Source: a virus
Strand: one strand, 5' to 3'
Length of the DNA: 31,818 nucleotides
IMG/VR virus record: IMGVR_UViG_3300029309_000189
Span: 1 to 31,818 of that record
Shown: positions 7,780 to 16,960 of the stretch, piece by piece
Layout: each line of letters opens with the position of its first letter
Position numbering within the stretch: the stretch's first letter is position 1
The notes under the pieces: model-generated
Told to the model about the DNA's origin: nothing
Database searches by the model: none
The model's input: the letters and a program-made list of their open reading frames with translations, nothing else
Program-made: the position numbers and the translations under genes

Positions 7780-9521
7780 TATTCTTTAAATAAATCAGGA
7801 TTAGCTTTTATAAATTCTATAAGCTGTTTTCTTGTTGTGGGGTCTTGAGTTATATCTCTAAAGTTTGGTATATCTACCTCACCCTCATCATATAATTGTT
7901 TAATTCTTTCAACATTAAATAATACTGGATACTGTTGTTTTAACTCAGTTTGTACTTTTTCAAAAACACTTTTAGATGCTTCTCTTAGATCAGCATCAAG
8001 AACTGATTGTTTATTTCTTATCGCTTCTGAAATAAATTCAAACATGTATTCATCATATTTATTTTCTGCAAATCTAAGAGGGTCATCATTATTTAGAGCA
8101 GCAAGAAATCTACCACCAGTTCTTTCCCTGAACCCAATGTCTGATTGTATTAGCTCTATTTGATTTTGCACTCTTGCTTTTAAATTTTCTTTTTCTGCAG
8201 TTGCTACTTCTCTTTCAACAAAAGAATAAGCATTTGCATATTGATCTATATTAGAAATTAAATCTAATTTATCAGTTTCCGATAAACGAGGGTCTTTTGC
8301 TATAGAGTCTAACTCATCATCTAATTGTTGAGTAGTGTTTTCACCACCTATACCTATTATCCTAATCCTTTTTAAGTAATCATTTTTTGTGATTTTTGAT
8401 GTGTTGGGATTAGCTCCTTTACTTTGTAAAGTGCGAAAGTTATCAAAAGTATCTGTTTTATATACATTTCCATTTTCTGTTTTACTAAACAAAAAATCTC
8501 TTGGTGGGGAGGTAAGAAGCTTTTCTAATTTTTTAGGATCTTGAGCAGCTTCAAGAAAATCTTTTAATTTCTTTTGTTTTTGTTGAAATAAGGATTGCTC
8601 TTCATCATTTTGAGCAGCTCTTAAGTTAGCAGCAGTAATGTTAATTAAATCTCCTTTTAATTTTGCTAATTTTAATTCTGTTGCTTGATCTCCTCTCATA
8701 TCTTCTGGAATACTTTTTACAACTCCCTCGTAAATTTCTTTTGCAGTTTTTCCAGGTCGTGCTGATTTTAAATCATCTACAGGTTTATTTGCCTGAAGAA
8801 GTGCTCTGGTAGTTAATTGGTCTACAAACAATTCTTTTCTAGTTGATTGGTTTAACCCTGTATCTTTAAATGTAGACTCAAACACCTTTATATCAAAAGT
8901 TGTTTTGTTCTGAAAAGCATCTTCCATTGCATCATTAAGTTTTAATGAATAGCTTTCTTTTAAAGTTTCTAAATGTTCTTTAGCTCCCTCTTGTTGTAGT
9001 TGATACTCAAACTGATTAAACACACTGTTTAAACCCTCTAATGCACCAGCTCCAAAAAATGGTCTGTTTTGTATTTCTTGACTTAACTCTTGTTTTTTCT
9101 GTTCATAGAATAATCTTCTAGCATCACTATCATATCTAAGGTTTTCATCAGCTAGTAATTCATCCATCATGTTTCTAGCCTGTTCAGTAGCATATCTTTT
9201 ACCTATTGCTTCAGTTATTCTACTTTTTATAATACTAGATTTATCTGGAAATAATTCACCAACTGCAACCTTATCAGCTAAGCCAGCTTCTTTGTCTTTT
9301 ATAAACTGATCGGCATAAAAATCAACTAGTCTTAAATCTTCTTCTTCTTTTCTCTTTCTAATATCTTCTGCAACTTCAGCAGCTACACCTAAAGCATTTG
9401 CTAATTCACCAGCTCCTGTGCCAGCTTGTTGAGTACCTCCTCCAGCAAAAGCATCTATAGGTCTTGCTTGAGGTTGTAGTCCTGGTTGTCTTAAGTTACC
9501 AACTGGTTTATTTTTTGCCAT
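7779..9521 (-). CDS. Internal virion protein, gp15 equivalent
   Basis: 580 aa, between the gp14 and gp16 equivalents. It is strongly charged and mainly helical (many E, K, Q and R, e.g. AEVAEDIRKRKEEEDLRLVD). The N-terminal ~40 residues are Gly/Ala/Gln-rich and probably flexible. T7 gp15 is 747 aa and forms part of the internal core and the periplasmic ejection tunnel. This is a shorter version, as often seen in marine relatives. There is no signal peptide, membrane segment or enzyme motif. The assignment rests on synteny and composition. Confidence 0.75.
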   Translation of the reverse strand: MAKNKPVGNLRQPGLQPQARPIDAFAGGGTQQAGTGAGELANALGVAAEVAEDIRKRKEEEDLRLVDFYADQFIKDKEAGLADKVAVGELFPDKSSIIKSRITEAIGKRYATEQARNMMDELLADENLRYDSDARRLFYEQKKQELSQEIQNRPFFGAGALEGLNSVFNQFEYQLQQEGAKEHLETLKESYSLKLNDAMEDAFQNKTTFDIKVFESTFKDTGLNQSTRKELFVDQLTTRALLQANKPVDDLKSARPGKTAKEIYEGVVKSIPEDMRGDQATELKLAKLKGDLINITAANLRAAQNDEEQSLFQQKQKKLKDFLEAAQDPKKLEKLLTSPPRDFLFSKTENGNVYKTDTFDNFRTLQSKGANPNTSKITKNDYLKRIRIIGIGGENTTQQLDDELDSIAKDPRLSETDKLDLISNIDQYANAYSFVEREVATAEKENLKARVQNQIELIQSDIGFRERTGGRFLAALNNDDPLRFAENKYDEYMFEFISEAIRNKQSVLDADLREASKSVFEKVQTELKQQYPVLFNVERIKQLYDEGEVDIPNFRDITQDPTTRKQLIEFIKANPDLFKE

Positions 9522-9535
9522 CTATACTTCCCTCA

Positions 9536-10189
9536 TTATATTATACTAGCTCCACCAAAATTCATTCCTGGTGTTCCAAAATTACTTGGTCTTAAATTTC
9601 CCATAACAGGTGAAGTAACCATCGCTGACCTACCCATACCAAAACTATTACCAAACGTACTACCTATAGATGGTATTTTAAGTGCATCGCCTATTCCAGG
9701 AATAGCAGCTATTGATGCACCAGTAGATATAAGAGTACCTAAAATGTTACCACCAACTGGTTGTTCTTGTTGTGCATATCTATTTGCAAGTGTTGCATAA
9801 GCTCTTGTTCTGTCATCATTAAGAGCAGCTACAGTGCTTGTAAAGTTTCTTTGAATTGTTTGGTTAGCCATACCAGCTTGCATTTCTGTATCAGCTAAAA
9901 TTGCATCTACTGATAAACCAGTAATACCTGCTTCACCAAGCCTTACTTGTTTAGTAGCTCGGTTTTCCATAGATTCTATTTTAGCTTTAAATAACTCTTG
10001 TCCAGATTTTTCAGCTTCCTCTTGTTGTCTTCTATCTAAGATAGCCATGTCTCTTCTATAGGCTGCATCTGCATTTGCTCGTAAGGTAGCATTTCTACCT
10101 TTAGCTGCACTTTCTTCGTTCTCAGCCTGTACATAACTCATCACACCTTGACCTATTGTCAAAACTGCTGCAACAACTGGATCACACAT
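9536..10189 (-). CDS. Internal virion protein B, gp14 equivalent
   Basis: 217 aa. It begins MCDPVVAAVLTIGQGVMSYV: a short hydrophobic N-terminus after Met-Cys, like T7 gp14. A long Ala/Glu/Arg-rich helix follows (residues ~25-140, with AAKGRNATLRANADAAYRRD), then a Gly-rich hydrophobic stretch (GGNILGTLISTGASIAAIPG) and a Gly/Met/Asn tail. T7 gp14 is about 196 aa and is thought to form the outer-membrane part of the ejection conduit. The ATG overlaps the end of the gp13-like gene by 8 bases. Confidence comes from length, the Met-Cys hydrophobic start and the order gp13-gp14-gp15-gp16. Confidence 0.8.
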   Translation of the reverse strand: MCDPVVAAVLTIGQGVMSYVQAENEESAAKGRNATLRANADAAYRRDMAILDRRQQEEAEKSGQELFKAKIESMENRATKQVRLGEAGITGLSVDAILADTEMQAGMANQTIQRNFTSTVAALNDDRTRAYATLANRYAQQEQPVGGNILGTLISTGASIAAIPGIGDALKIPSIGSTFGNSFGMGRSAMVTSPVMGNLRPSNFGTPGMNFGGASII

Positions 10190-10649
10190 TATTTAATTCC
10201 TTTGTAAATAAATAAAAATTTTCTTTTTTAACACCATAAGGTTTTTGAAATTTTACATCAAAGCCACACCACTGTAGCCACCTCATAGCTGTCTTATTTT
10301 TGTCGTGAACAAAATTATATAAGACTGGATATTTTTCACCTAAGTGATCTACCCACGTTCTACACTCTCTTAAGAATTCTTTTGATATACTTTTTATTGA
10401 TGATGATGTTAACATCCAAGGCACTCCATAGTTAGTGCCATTAACACAATCAGAAACACCAAACATTCCTATAATCTCATTACCATTGACAATAGTGTAC
10501 ACTTTAGCATTAGGAGCTTTGAATGCTCCCATTAAAGCATCGATTGGTTTATGACCATTCATAGCTCGTATCTCTTCAACATCTTCTCTTCTTAAACGAG
10601 GAGCTAATATTACAGCATGAGTTTTAGTTGCTTCTATTACTTCGGCCAT
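10182..10649 (-). CDS. gp13-like internal virion protein with acetyltransferase-like fold
   Basis: 155 aa from MAEVIEATKTHAVIL. This ATG overlaps the gp12-equivalent stop (TAATG) and is preferred to an upstream in-frame ATG at 10688. The sequence has GNAT-like features: a strand-turn-strand around VYTIVNGNEIIGMFGVSD, then YGVPWMLTSSSI and a C-terminal WLQWCGFDVKFQKPYGV. T7 gp13 (138 aa) sits in the same place and resembles GNAT proteins of this type. The usual acetyl-CoA loop (Q/RxxGxG/A) is not obvious, so enzymatic activity is doubtful. Probable role: virion assembly. Confidence 0.75.
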   Translation of the reverse strand: MAEVIEATKTHAVILAPRLRREDVEEIRAMNGHKPIDALMGAFKAPNAKVYTIVNGNEIIGMFGVSDCVNGTNYGVPWMLTSSSIKSISKEFLRECRTWVDHLGEKYPVLYNFVHDKNKTAMRWLQWCGFDVKFQKPYGVKKENFYLFTKELNNV

Positions 10650-12727
10650 TATATTCTTTGTGACCTGATAGTATAGAAACCCTCCCACTCAGCTTTTTGA
10701 AAAGCACAAGGAAGATAACTATCAGAAGTTATTGATATAGTTACTCTGTCATTTTTAGACAGAATAGGAAATCTAAATGTACCATCATCAAGTCTAACCT
10801 CTTCGATTAAACTATCGGATTCATTAACAATAATTCCATTAAATTCATAACTACTAGCAGTCCTAGACTTAGGAGTTACGTTAATTACAAAGTGACCAGT
10901 GTTTTCATAGTCAATACTCATAGTTCTTAACTGCAACCTACCAGAGTTGACTGTTATAGTAGCATTCTTTTCTTTGACATGTTGTTGTGAGAATTGATAA
11001 GTAAATGTATAGGGAATACCTACTAGAGCTGCCGATGCACTATAGTCACCAGTAGCTGTAACTGTTGTCGTTGTAGATCGAGTTAGTGTAGGAATATCAA
11101 CACCTTTTCTACTAGACCAAGCTCCTGACTTTACAACCTTTACTGTGTCACTTGTAGGAATAGGGTAAGGCAAAGTCCAAGTCGTAATGTTAGTACCTGA
11201 GTTATAAGAACCAGTAAGAGAAGTCTTTCTATCTAGCCTTACATTAAAATCTAAACCAGTATCAGCAGGATATTGTAACTCCATCTTCTCAATGTAAACA
11301 CCATCTGTTCTTGCTATAATTAAGTACAAAGTGTTTTCTAATAAATCAATATTAAGAATAGTATCGTTGTCAGATAGTTCGTAAAACGACCAAGCTGATA
11401 AAGCTTTTTTAGCTCTTGTTATTGTTGTTTCACCAGAAGTAAAATACCATCGGTAAACATAGATTCTATTTACATCTCCTGAAGTAATTGCATAAAGAGA
11501 ATCTTCAGAATTAGATGCAACCATTGTTTTTACATTATTCGGAATGTATTGAGGAACATGAGCTGTAATATTTGCAGCATTCTTTGTGATATTATCTTCG
11601 TCTACAAAGTATTCTCTTACGTTTGTAAATGCACCTTTCTTATATGCAAAGTAAACATTATTACCAGCTCCGACAGGTTGTACATTTGTATCAACCTCAA
11701 ACTCAGTGGTTGCAGTAATACTAATTGTTTCTGGTGTTAGGTTACCATTAGACTCTAAGATAAATTGTGTTTTATCTGAGAAGAATAATAAACTCTCATT
11801 GTAGGGTATAACTCTTTTCAAAATAGAAACACTAGTGTGACTGACTGTCACATCTATAGGTGAATCATCTAATAAAGCTGTAACTGTACTAGGAAAGAAA
11901 TTAAAGAAATCACCAGCTCTACTAAAAATTACATTCTCATCGGATATAAATCCAAGTCTATTTTTATGAAAGAAAACACCATTAATAGTTTGTCCTACAA
12001 AACTTGGGTCAGGAACTGAATCTAAATCTCCTACAGTTCTGTCATCATAAGTAGCTCTGTCAAACGTAAATGCACCACCAGACAAAGAAAGTTTATGTGG
12101 CATTGTTGTATTATTTATTTGAAACGTAATACCTGGCTTTACAGTTTCCTCATAGTCACCACCAGTAGAAGTGGCCTTTACATAGTATTCATCAAACTCG
12201 TTACTAGGATCACCTATAATTTTATAAATATCTCCAATACTTACACCTGAAGTTGGAAGCTGTGAGAATTGGTTTTTTTCATCATCAATACTTCCTGGTG
12301 TGGTAGCAGTATTCATGGCAACTGTTGTTTTCTTATTTATAATAAAAGTAAAATCGGCAACAGTTAAAAACTCTAAATCAGTTGAGGGATTACTGCATAC
12401 TAAATAACCTGTACCATTAGGTGTGTTTACAGTGACAGAGTTACCACTTAGGTCATAGGCAACTACAGATGCAGTTGAATTGTCACTAGTAACAACAACT
12501 ATATATTGATTGCTTGTATCTCTGTTTACAACATGGATAGCTGCATTACTTAATGATGAAGATGAAATTTTTGCTACATGCTCTGTTGGTGGTCGTTTAA
12601 GTAAACCATCAACAACTGAACTAACTCCATTAATTTGACTATCACATTGTGTAAGTTGTCTTAATGTAGCTGGTTGTTGTGAAACACCATTAATTAAATT
12701 TGGTATTGATGTACTGACTAAAGGCAT
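10649..12727 (-). CDS. Tail tubular protein B (nozzle), gp12 equivalent
   Basis: 692 aa (T7 gp12 is 794). It opens MPLVSTSIPNLINGVSQQPA, followed by TLRQLTQCDSQINGVSSVVD and GLLKRPPTEHVAKI. This N-terminal block (NLINGVSQQP...R...Q...N......G...RPP) is diagnostic of T7-type tail nozzle proteins. The remainder is beta-rich, consistent with the propeller structure of gp12, and includes NRLGFISDENVIFSRAGDFF, which fits the conserved RL-F---E-V-FS--GD-F signature. It lies directly after the gp11 equivalent, so the two would form the tail tube and nozzle. Confidence 0.93.
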   Translation of the reverse strand: MPLVSTSIPNLINGVSQQPATLRQLTQCDSQINGVSSVVDGLLKRPPTEHVAKISSSSLSNAAIHVVNRDTSNQYIVVVTSDNSTASVVAYDLSGNSVTVNTPNGTGYLVCSNPSTDLEFLTVADFTFIINKKTTVAMNTATTPGSIDDEKNQFSQLPTSGVSIGDIYKIIGDPSNEFDEYYVKATSTGGDYEETVKPGITFQINNTTMPHKLSLSGGAFTFDRATYDDRTVGDLDSVPDPSFVGQTINGVFFHKNRLGFISDENVIFSRAGDFFNFFPSTVTALLDDSPIDVTVSHTSVSILKRVIPYNESLLFFSDKTQFILESNGNLTPETISITATTEFEVDTNVQPVGAGNNVYFAYKKGAFTNVREYFVDEDNITKNAANITAHVPQYIPNNVKTMVASNSEDSLYAITSGDVNRIYVYRWYFTSGETTITRAKKALSAWSFYELSDNDTILNIDLLENTLYLIIARTDGVYIEKMELQYPADTGLDFNVRLDRKTSLTGSYNSGTNITTWTLPYPIPTSDTVKVVKSGAWSSRKGVDIPTLTRSTTTTVTATGDYSASAALVGIPYTFTYQFSQQHVKEKNATITVNSGRLQLRTMSIDYENTGHFVINVTPKSRTASSYEFNGIIVNESDSLIEEVRLDDGTFRFPILSKNDRVTISITSDSYLPCAFQKAEWEGFYTIRSQRI

Positions 12728-12730
12728 TGG

Positions 12731-13336
12731 TTACCTCAAGGCTCGTCTTAGTACACCTCTGTTAACAATCTTACGAGTGGTAAAGTTGTCATTAAGTACA
12801 TTGTAATCTTGTGTTTGAGCTTCTATTTGTTCAAAGTATAATAGAGCTTCGTTCTCATCAGCTTGAGTAAATCCTGATAAAGTTTGTGATCCTAATATTC
12901 TATTTTGAAATCTTCGTGCAGATTTAACTGTTATGTATCTTCTTACATGTTGAGGTAAATCTGTAAATTCTAAGAGTAAAACCATAGTAACAAACAGAGT
13001 ACCAGTGAAAGTTGTAAAACTTCGTTGCCCTCTATCATATAACCTTGTTCCTCTTTGTACGACATCGGTTTGTAGTGATTGACCAGTAGTATCTACACTC
13101 ACACAATTAGCAGGTAACTGTATTTCTCCATCTGTATTAGGAGTAATAGGAAAGTTTATTTCTGTATTACAGTGTAATCCTCTAGATTGAATTTCTACAT
13201 TTGTTTCATCTAAAATACTTTCAGCAATAGAAACATCAGCAAGAGTTGCATCATCTAAAGATGAAACTGGAGCTTCACCTATTGATGCAAGCATAATGTT
13301 TACAGCTTGTATTTTACTAGTCGGTGTTAATGCCAT
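12731..13336 (-). CDS. Tail tubular protein A (gatekeeper), gp11 equivalent
   Basis: 201 aa, close to T7 gp11 (196). The N-terminus (SKIQAVNIMLASIGEAPVSS) carries the AVN-ML--IGE-PV signature. The centre has NVEIQSRGLHCNTEINFPI with LPANCVSVD downstream. The C-terminal part has DLPQHVRRYITVKSARRFQN, typical of gp11 (-LP---R-YI---AAR-F), and ends with an Arg-rich stretch. It forms the ring joining portal and nozzle. It begins just after the capsid terminator and before the gp12 equivalent. Confidence 0.93.
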   Translation of the reverse strand: MALTPTSKIQAVNIMLASIGEAPVSSLDDATLADVSIAESILDETNVEIQSRGLHCNTEINFPITPNTDGEIQLPANCVSVDTTGQSLQTDVVQRGTRLYDRGQRSFTTFTGTLFVTMVLLLEFTDLPQHVRRYITVKSARRFQNRILGSQTLSGFTQADENEALLYFEQIEAQTQDYNVLNDNFTTRKIVNRGVLRRALR

Positions 13337-13353
13337 TTAAATATTCCTAAGTT

Positions 13354-13381
13354 AAAAAAAGGAGCACCATTACGATGCTCC
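13354..13381 (-). terminator. Intrinsic terminator after major capsid gene (T-phi equivalent)
   Basis: Read on the minus strand, the arms GGAGCATC and GGTGCTCC (one G.U pair) enclose the loop GTAAT and are followed at once by seven T residues. This is a textbook Rho-independent terminator. It lies between the capsid stop and the tail tube A start, exactly where T7 has T-phi, which lowers tail gene expression relative to capsid. Confidence 0.9.
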
Positions 13382-13395
13382 TTAATTGAGTAGTG

Positions 13396-14364
13396 TTATG
13401 CTGTTTGAATCTGAACAGCAGCTTCAGGTCTAAGAACACCATGGCCAGCAGCATATTTTGCCACCATTAGTGTACCTTGTCTTCTGATGTCATATTCCGA
13501 TTCGACTGCAAGATCCATTAATTTAACTGTACCCACAGCAGATGGGTGTGAAATAACGGCAACTGTATTTGCAGCAGCAGATACCTGTTGTCCATTAGCA
13601 CCACCAGCATCTACACCAGTACCAGTAACATTGGCAGTTGGTAGATGAGGTACTTTAATTAAATTAATACCAGCTAACTGAGGAACTTGTCCTGTTGCGA
13701 TTGAACCTTGACCTGAGAAGTCAACATTCACAGCATTAGTAGCATTAGCTAAAAGATAATATTGCTCTGGTTTTAAGAAACAATATCTGTCTTCTGATGG
13801 TACATAGTTGTCATCCAATGTTTCGGCTGCTGAGAAAATACTAGCAATCAAAGATGTTGCACTAGTATTCGCATCTGAATCAGTAATGACTGTGCCTGAT
13901 GGATAACTTGTATCACCAACATTAGCTGTAGATTCGTTTGCAGCAGCAACCATCATTTGTAAAACGTGCTTATCCATTTGGAAAGCAAGTGCTCTACCCA
14001 TCTCTTGTGAGTAGATAGATCTTACATCATAATGATTTTTTGCTTCATCGATATTAGCAATGAAGTGATGTGATATTAATAGGTCATTGATTTGAATGAT
14101 TTTTTCATTGTGATTCAAGTCACTGCCTACTATCTCAGCTCCAGGGGTGTGATAAGAAGCACTTGATCTTCCCATTATTGGAAATTGCGCCGATTTTCCA
14201 CTGGATATTTGCCTCACAAGATGTTTGTCCATCGTTACAGCAGTTCTTTCAAATGATTCCATAACTTCACCACTGAACACTTTAAGAAATAAAGAGTTTG
14301 CATTAGCAAAGTTACTATCATTTGCATTAACTGCTCCGAGTCTTGAGACTGTTGCATTAGTCAT
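13396..14364 (-). CDS. Major capsid protein, gp10 equivalent
   Basis: 322 aa (T7 gp10A is 345). T7-type capsid features include NANSLFLKVFSGEVMESFER near the N-terminus, then KHLVRQISSGKSAQFPIMGR (the S-GKSAQFP-IGR signature of the N-arm/E-loop region), ISHHFIANIDEAKNHYDVRS, and QEMGRALAFQMDKHVLQMMV. It has the HK97 fold by family. It ends in VLRPEAAVQIQTA, as other T7-like capsids do. An AAGGAG site precedes the ATG, and a strong terminator follows. There is no sign of a gp10B-type frameshift extension. Confidence 0.95.
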   Translation of the reverse strand: MTNATVSRLGAVNANDSNFANANSLFLKVFSGEVMESFERTAVTMDKHLVRQISSGKSAQFPIMGRSSASYHTPGAEIVGSDLNHNEKIIQINDLLISHHFIANIDEAKNHYDVRSIYSQEMGRALAFQMDKHVLQMMVAAANESTANVGDTSYPSGTVITDSDANTSATSLIASIFSAAETLDDNYVPSEDRYCFLKPEQYYLLANATNAVNVDFSGQGSIATGQVPQLAGINLIKVPHLPTANVTGTGVDAGGANGQQVSAAANTVAVISHPSAVGTVKLMDLAVESEYDIRRQGTLMVAKYAAGHGVLRPEAAVQIQTA

Positions 14365-14466
14365 GTTTTATCTCCTTGATAAAATAAGTTAATATAAATG
14401 TTTTCTAACTACACCTTACTTCGCAAAAGTATTCTCCTCGGAGAGTTTTGGTTGTGTTGGTTTTGA
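14365..14466 (-). promoter_or_regulatory. Leader region before capsid gene, possible late promoter
   Basis: A gap of 102 bases, unusually long for this genome, separates the scaffold stop from the capsid ATG. On the minus strand it holds a short GC-rich inverted repeat (TCTCC-GA-GGAGA), then GTTAGAAAACATTTATATTA, then the capsid ribosome site AAGGAG. T7 has its strongest late promoter (phi10) here, so a phage-polymerase promoter is expected. I cannot identify one by consensus. The TAGAAA core resembles segments in two other gaps, at 26121-26177 and 17349-17375. Confidence 0.3.
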
Positions 14467-15240
14467 TTAGAGTTTGGAACGAGCCAACTTATCTTGAACT
14501 TCTTGTTGATAAGCTGGATCTTTACGATACTCTGGTTTTGCCATGTCAGCAGTGACTTGACTCCAGTTATCATATCCGACTCCAGTGGATACAGCAGATT
14601 TACCACCAACTAGTGATGGGTCTGTGCCCTCTGAACTTGTATATCTAGCTTTTAAACCTTGTACTGCAAGATTTATTTGAGCTACATCAGAACTGTTAAC
14701 AGCAGTATTGAAAGCATTAACTTCATCTTTTGATAAGCTATCTTTCGCCCAGTTAACCATTTCTGTATATTGTTCTTTACCACCTACAGTATTGTAAACT
14801 TGGTTTTGAACATTTGTAGCTAAAGCCTTTTGACCCTCAATATATTGGTCAACGACATTTCTTGGTATACCTTTTTGTTCCATCTCAGCATAGCTTGAGT
14901 CAGAAAGACTACCATTACTGTTATATTCATTTGAATACTTACCAAAATCTAAACCTACAGACTCCAATGCTTCTTCTGCATTTTCACCCTGTATTTCTAA
15001 AGTATCATCTTTAGGTTTTTCTGTTGGTTGTTCTTTTGGTTGTTCAGCTTTTTGTTTTTGTGTAAGCTTTGTGTATTCACCTTGAAGTGAGTCATAAGCT
15101 TTTGCTAAGTCTTCAGGAGACTTAAACTTTTCTTGTAACCACTCAGGTCGTTCTTGTGTTGTTGTTGCTTCTTCCTTAACTTCTTCTTGAGGTTTTTCGG
15201 AAGTAGTTTCTTCTGATTTTATTGTAACTGTTTCAACCAT
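14467..15240 (-). CDS. Capsid scaffold/assembly protein, gp9 equivalent
   Basis: 257 aa, strongly acidic and Gln/Glu/Lys-rich, as scaffolds are. It starts MVETVTIKSEETTSEKPQEE and contains RPEWLQEKFKSPEDLAKAYD, followed by SLQGEYTKLTQKQ. The phrase (R)P-WL--KF-S-EDLAKAY--LE is the hallmark of T7-like scaffolds. The C-terminus is small and basic (RKDPAYQQEVQDKLARSKL), the usual capsid-binding helix. Placed between portal and capsid, it would direct procapsid assembly and then leave. Confidence 0.92.
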   Translation of the reverse strand: MVETVTIKSEETTSEKPQEEVKEEATTTQERPEWLQEKFKSPEDLAKAYDSLQGEYTKLTQKQKAEQPKEQPTEKPKDDTLEIQGENAEEALESVGLDFGKYSNEYNSNGSLSDSSYAEMEQKGIPRNVVDQYIEGQKALATNVQNQVYNTVGGKEQYTEMVNWAKDSLSKDEVNAFNTAVNSSDVAQINLAVQGLKARYTSSEGTDPSLVGGKSAVSTGVGYDNWSQVTADMAKPEYRKDPAYQQEVQDKLARSKL

Positions 15241-15242
15241 GA

Positions 15243-15401
15243 CTAACTCTTTACAATAATTGAGCCTTGAGCATTACGATACTTTTTACCTGGTTCGGCA
15301 GTTTGTGCATTCCATAATGGTAGGTCTTCAATTTTTAGTTCTTTAGTTTTGGTTTCTTCTGTTGGATTATCCTTATCACTAAGGGTCTTACTCAGTTTCA
15401 T
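15243..15401 (-). CDS. Small conserved-position hypothetical between portal and scaffold
   Basis: 52 aa when started at MKLSKTLSDKDNPTEET. That ATG has the ribosome site AAGGA at suitable spacing and overlaps the portal end by 14 bases. An ATG at 15458 would overlap more and has no clear site. The N-terminal half is charged and polar. The C-terminal half (LPLWNAQTAEPGKKYRNAQG, then SIIVKS) looks like a small compact beta unit. I do not recognise a family. Small ORFs at this position occur in marine T7-like phages; its role in head assembly is only a guess. Confidence 0.6.
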   Translation of the reverse strand: MKLSKTLSDKDNPTEETKTKELKIEDLPLWNAQTAEPGKKYRNAQGSIIVKS

Positions 15402-16959
15402 TTGTAGTTCCTTGTTGTTGTTGTGGTTGCTGGAGATTTTGAGCTGAAACTTTAGCATATTCTTTTACAGCTCCAGGTGCAGCTTTCTCCATAGCAGAGT
15501 TTAACATTTGTTGCTGCATAGCTTGCTGCTGTTCTTGAGCTTCAGCAGCTAGTTGTTCGTCAGTTTTAATTAGACCTGACGTATCTATTCCATGACCAGT
15601 AGCTAACCTAGTTATCAAGTCACCAAAGTCAACTCTTTGAATTGTTTCTGGATTAGCTTGAGCTAGTTGAATAACATCTGTCATAAAGGTTCTAAGCTTA
15701 TTAAGATCATTACCTCTACCAAGAGCTTCAATACCAGTTATAATTACTGGAGCTACTTTGTCTTTTGGAATCTTTGGTATTTTACCACTTGTTGACATTC
15801 TTTGCATGAGAATATTAACAATAGGTAATTGCATTTCTTGAGATAGAATAGAATAAACACCACCAAGTGCTGTCTCTAATTCTTGAGCCATAAATCTAAT
15901 TTCTTCAGCAGTAACTCTTTCAGCTTTTCTTTGTATTGCAGAATTAAGTAAGAAATCAAATGCTAGTCGTTCTTCAATTCTTGTAATAGCCTGAAGAGAC
16001 ACTTGCATGTCTGCCCTTTTTTCAGTTTGTAAAACTCGTACATCATCAGGTTGACCAGTAATCACTGCACCATTCTCAGCTTCAGCTATGTCTCTTTTTC
16101 GTGTGGTAGCATTAGGCCTTACTAAGAACACAACTTTAGATGTGGCAGCAGCAGCTTCAACCATTGCTTCAGTCAAACCCTCAAGACTTTTTAAGTCTCC
16201 TATAAATTCTTCACAATAACTTCTACCATAATCTTCATTATCTATTCTAACCATTCGTAATGGTATAAAAGGTAAAAGTTCTTTTTTGTATCTTCCTTGT
16301 GATTTAGGAATAATTACATCTTTAACTTCTTGTTGCACATTATAGAAATCACCATCTTTTCTAACAACAGTAAACACTTCAACGTCTTCATCTTGATTTT
16401 TAATATCAGCTTGCTGCCTTATTTCTTCATCAAGTGACATTGGTGAAACCATTTCTTTTACAATGATCTCTAGTATCTCGCCTTGTGGATCTCTTTTTAC
16501 ACCAAAAGAATGCAAGGGAAAAACTCTTAAACTACCTTTTTTAGGTAAGTGTAACAAAACATTACCAGCTACAATCAAATGTTTTAAAGCTTCGTAAATC
16601 GGCACTCTAATAGCTGAGTTTTCAACTTCAGCTTGTATTTCTCTTTCTATGTTAGCAAGTGTATCTTCTACTTTTGTTTTTAAACCAGGTTGATTAACTA
16701 ATTCTTTTTTAGTTTTTGAGTCAACAGACAATCTAAAGAAAGGACTATTAGGTGGAAACAATAACAGTAATAGTTTACTAGCAAGATTGTTTACACCTCG
16801 TGAGCCAACAGATTGATAGGGTTGATATAAATCATTACTATAAGAAAAACCTTCATAAGGTAATAAAGAGGGTATAGTTAACTCAGCACACTCTCGTGCT
16901 CTATCAAGATAAAGTTCTCTTTCTGTTGCTAACTTTTCGTATCTGCCTGATGCACTCAT
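15388..16959 (-). CDS. Portal (head-tail connector) protein, gp8 equivalent
   Basis: 523 aa (T7 gp8 is 536). T7-type portal features: RARECAELTIPSLLP with YQSVGSRGVNNLASKLLLLL and FPPNSPFFRL near the N-terminus; GRSYCEEFIGDLKSLEGLTE in the middle; ERVTAEEIRFMAQELETALG, then GVYSILSQEMQLPIVNI, towards the C-terminus. The tail is very Gln-rich (EAQEQQQAMQQQ, later QQPQQQQ), as in relatives. The dodecameric portal forms the DNA entry channel. It starts immediately after the small 16961 gene. Confidence 0.96.
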   Translation of the reverse strand: MSASGRYEKLATERELYLDRARECAELTIPSLLPYEGFSYSNDLYQPYQSVGSRGVNNLASKLLLLLFPPNSPFFRLSVDSKTKKELVNQPGLKTKVEDTLANIEREIQAEVENSAIRVPIYEALKHLIVAGNVLLHLPKKGSLRVFPLHSFGVKRDPQGEILEIIVKEMVSPMSLDEEIRQQADIKNQDEDVEVFTVVRKDGDFYNVQQEVKDVIIPKSQGRYKKELLPFIPLRMVRIDNEDYGRSYCEEFIGDLKSLEGLTEAMVEAAAATSKVVFLVRPNATTRKRDIAEAENGAVITGQPDDVRVLQTEKRADMQVSLQAITRIEERLAFDFLLNSAIQRKAERVTAEEIRFMAQELETALGGVYSILSQEMQLPIVNILMQRMSTSGKIPKIPKDKVAPVIITGIEALGRGNDLNKLRTFMTDVIQLAQANPETIQRVDFGDLITRLATGHGIDTSGLIKTDEQLAAEAQEQQQAMQQQMLNSAMEKAAPGAVKEYAKVSAQNLQQPQQQQGTTNETE

Positions 16960-16960
16960 T

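Noticed and set aside
14409-14609. 66-codon minus-strand frame over scaffold 3' end and the capsid leader
   Set aside because: Overlaps the scaffold C-terminal helix and the regulatory gap; no ribosome site or recognisable protein.
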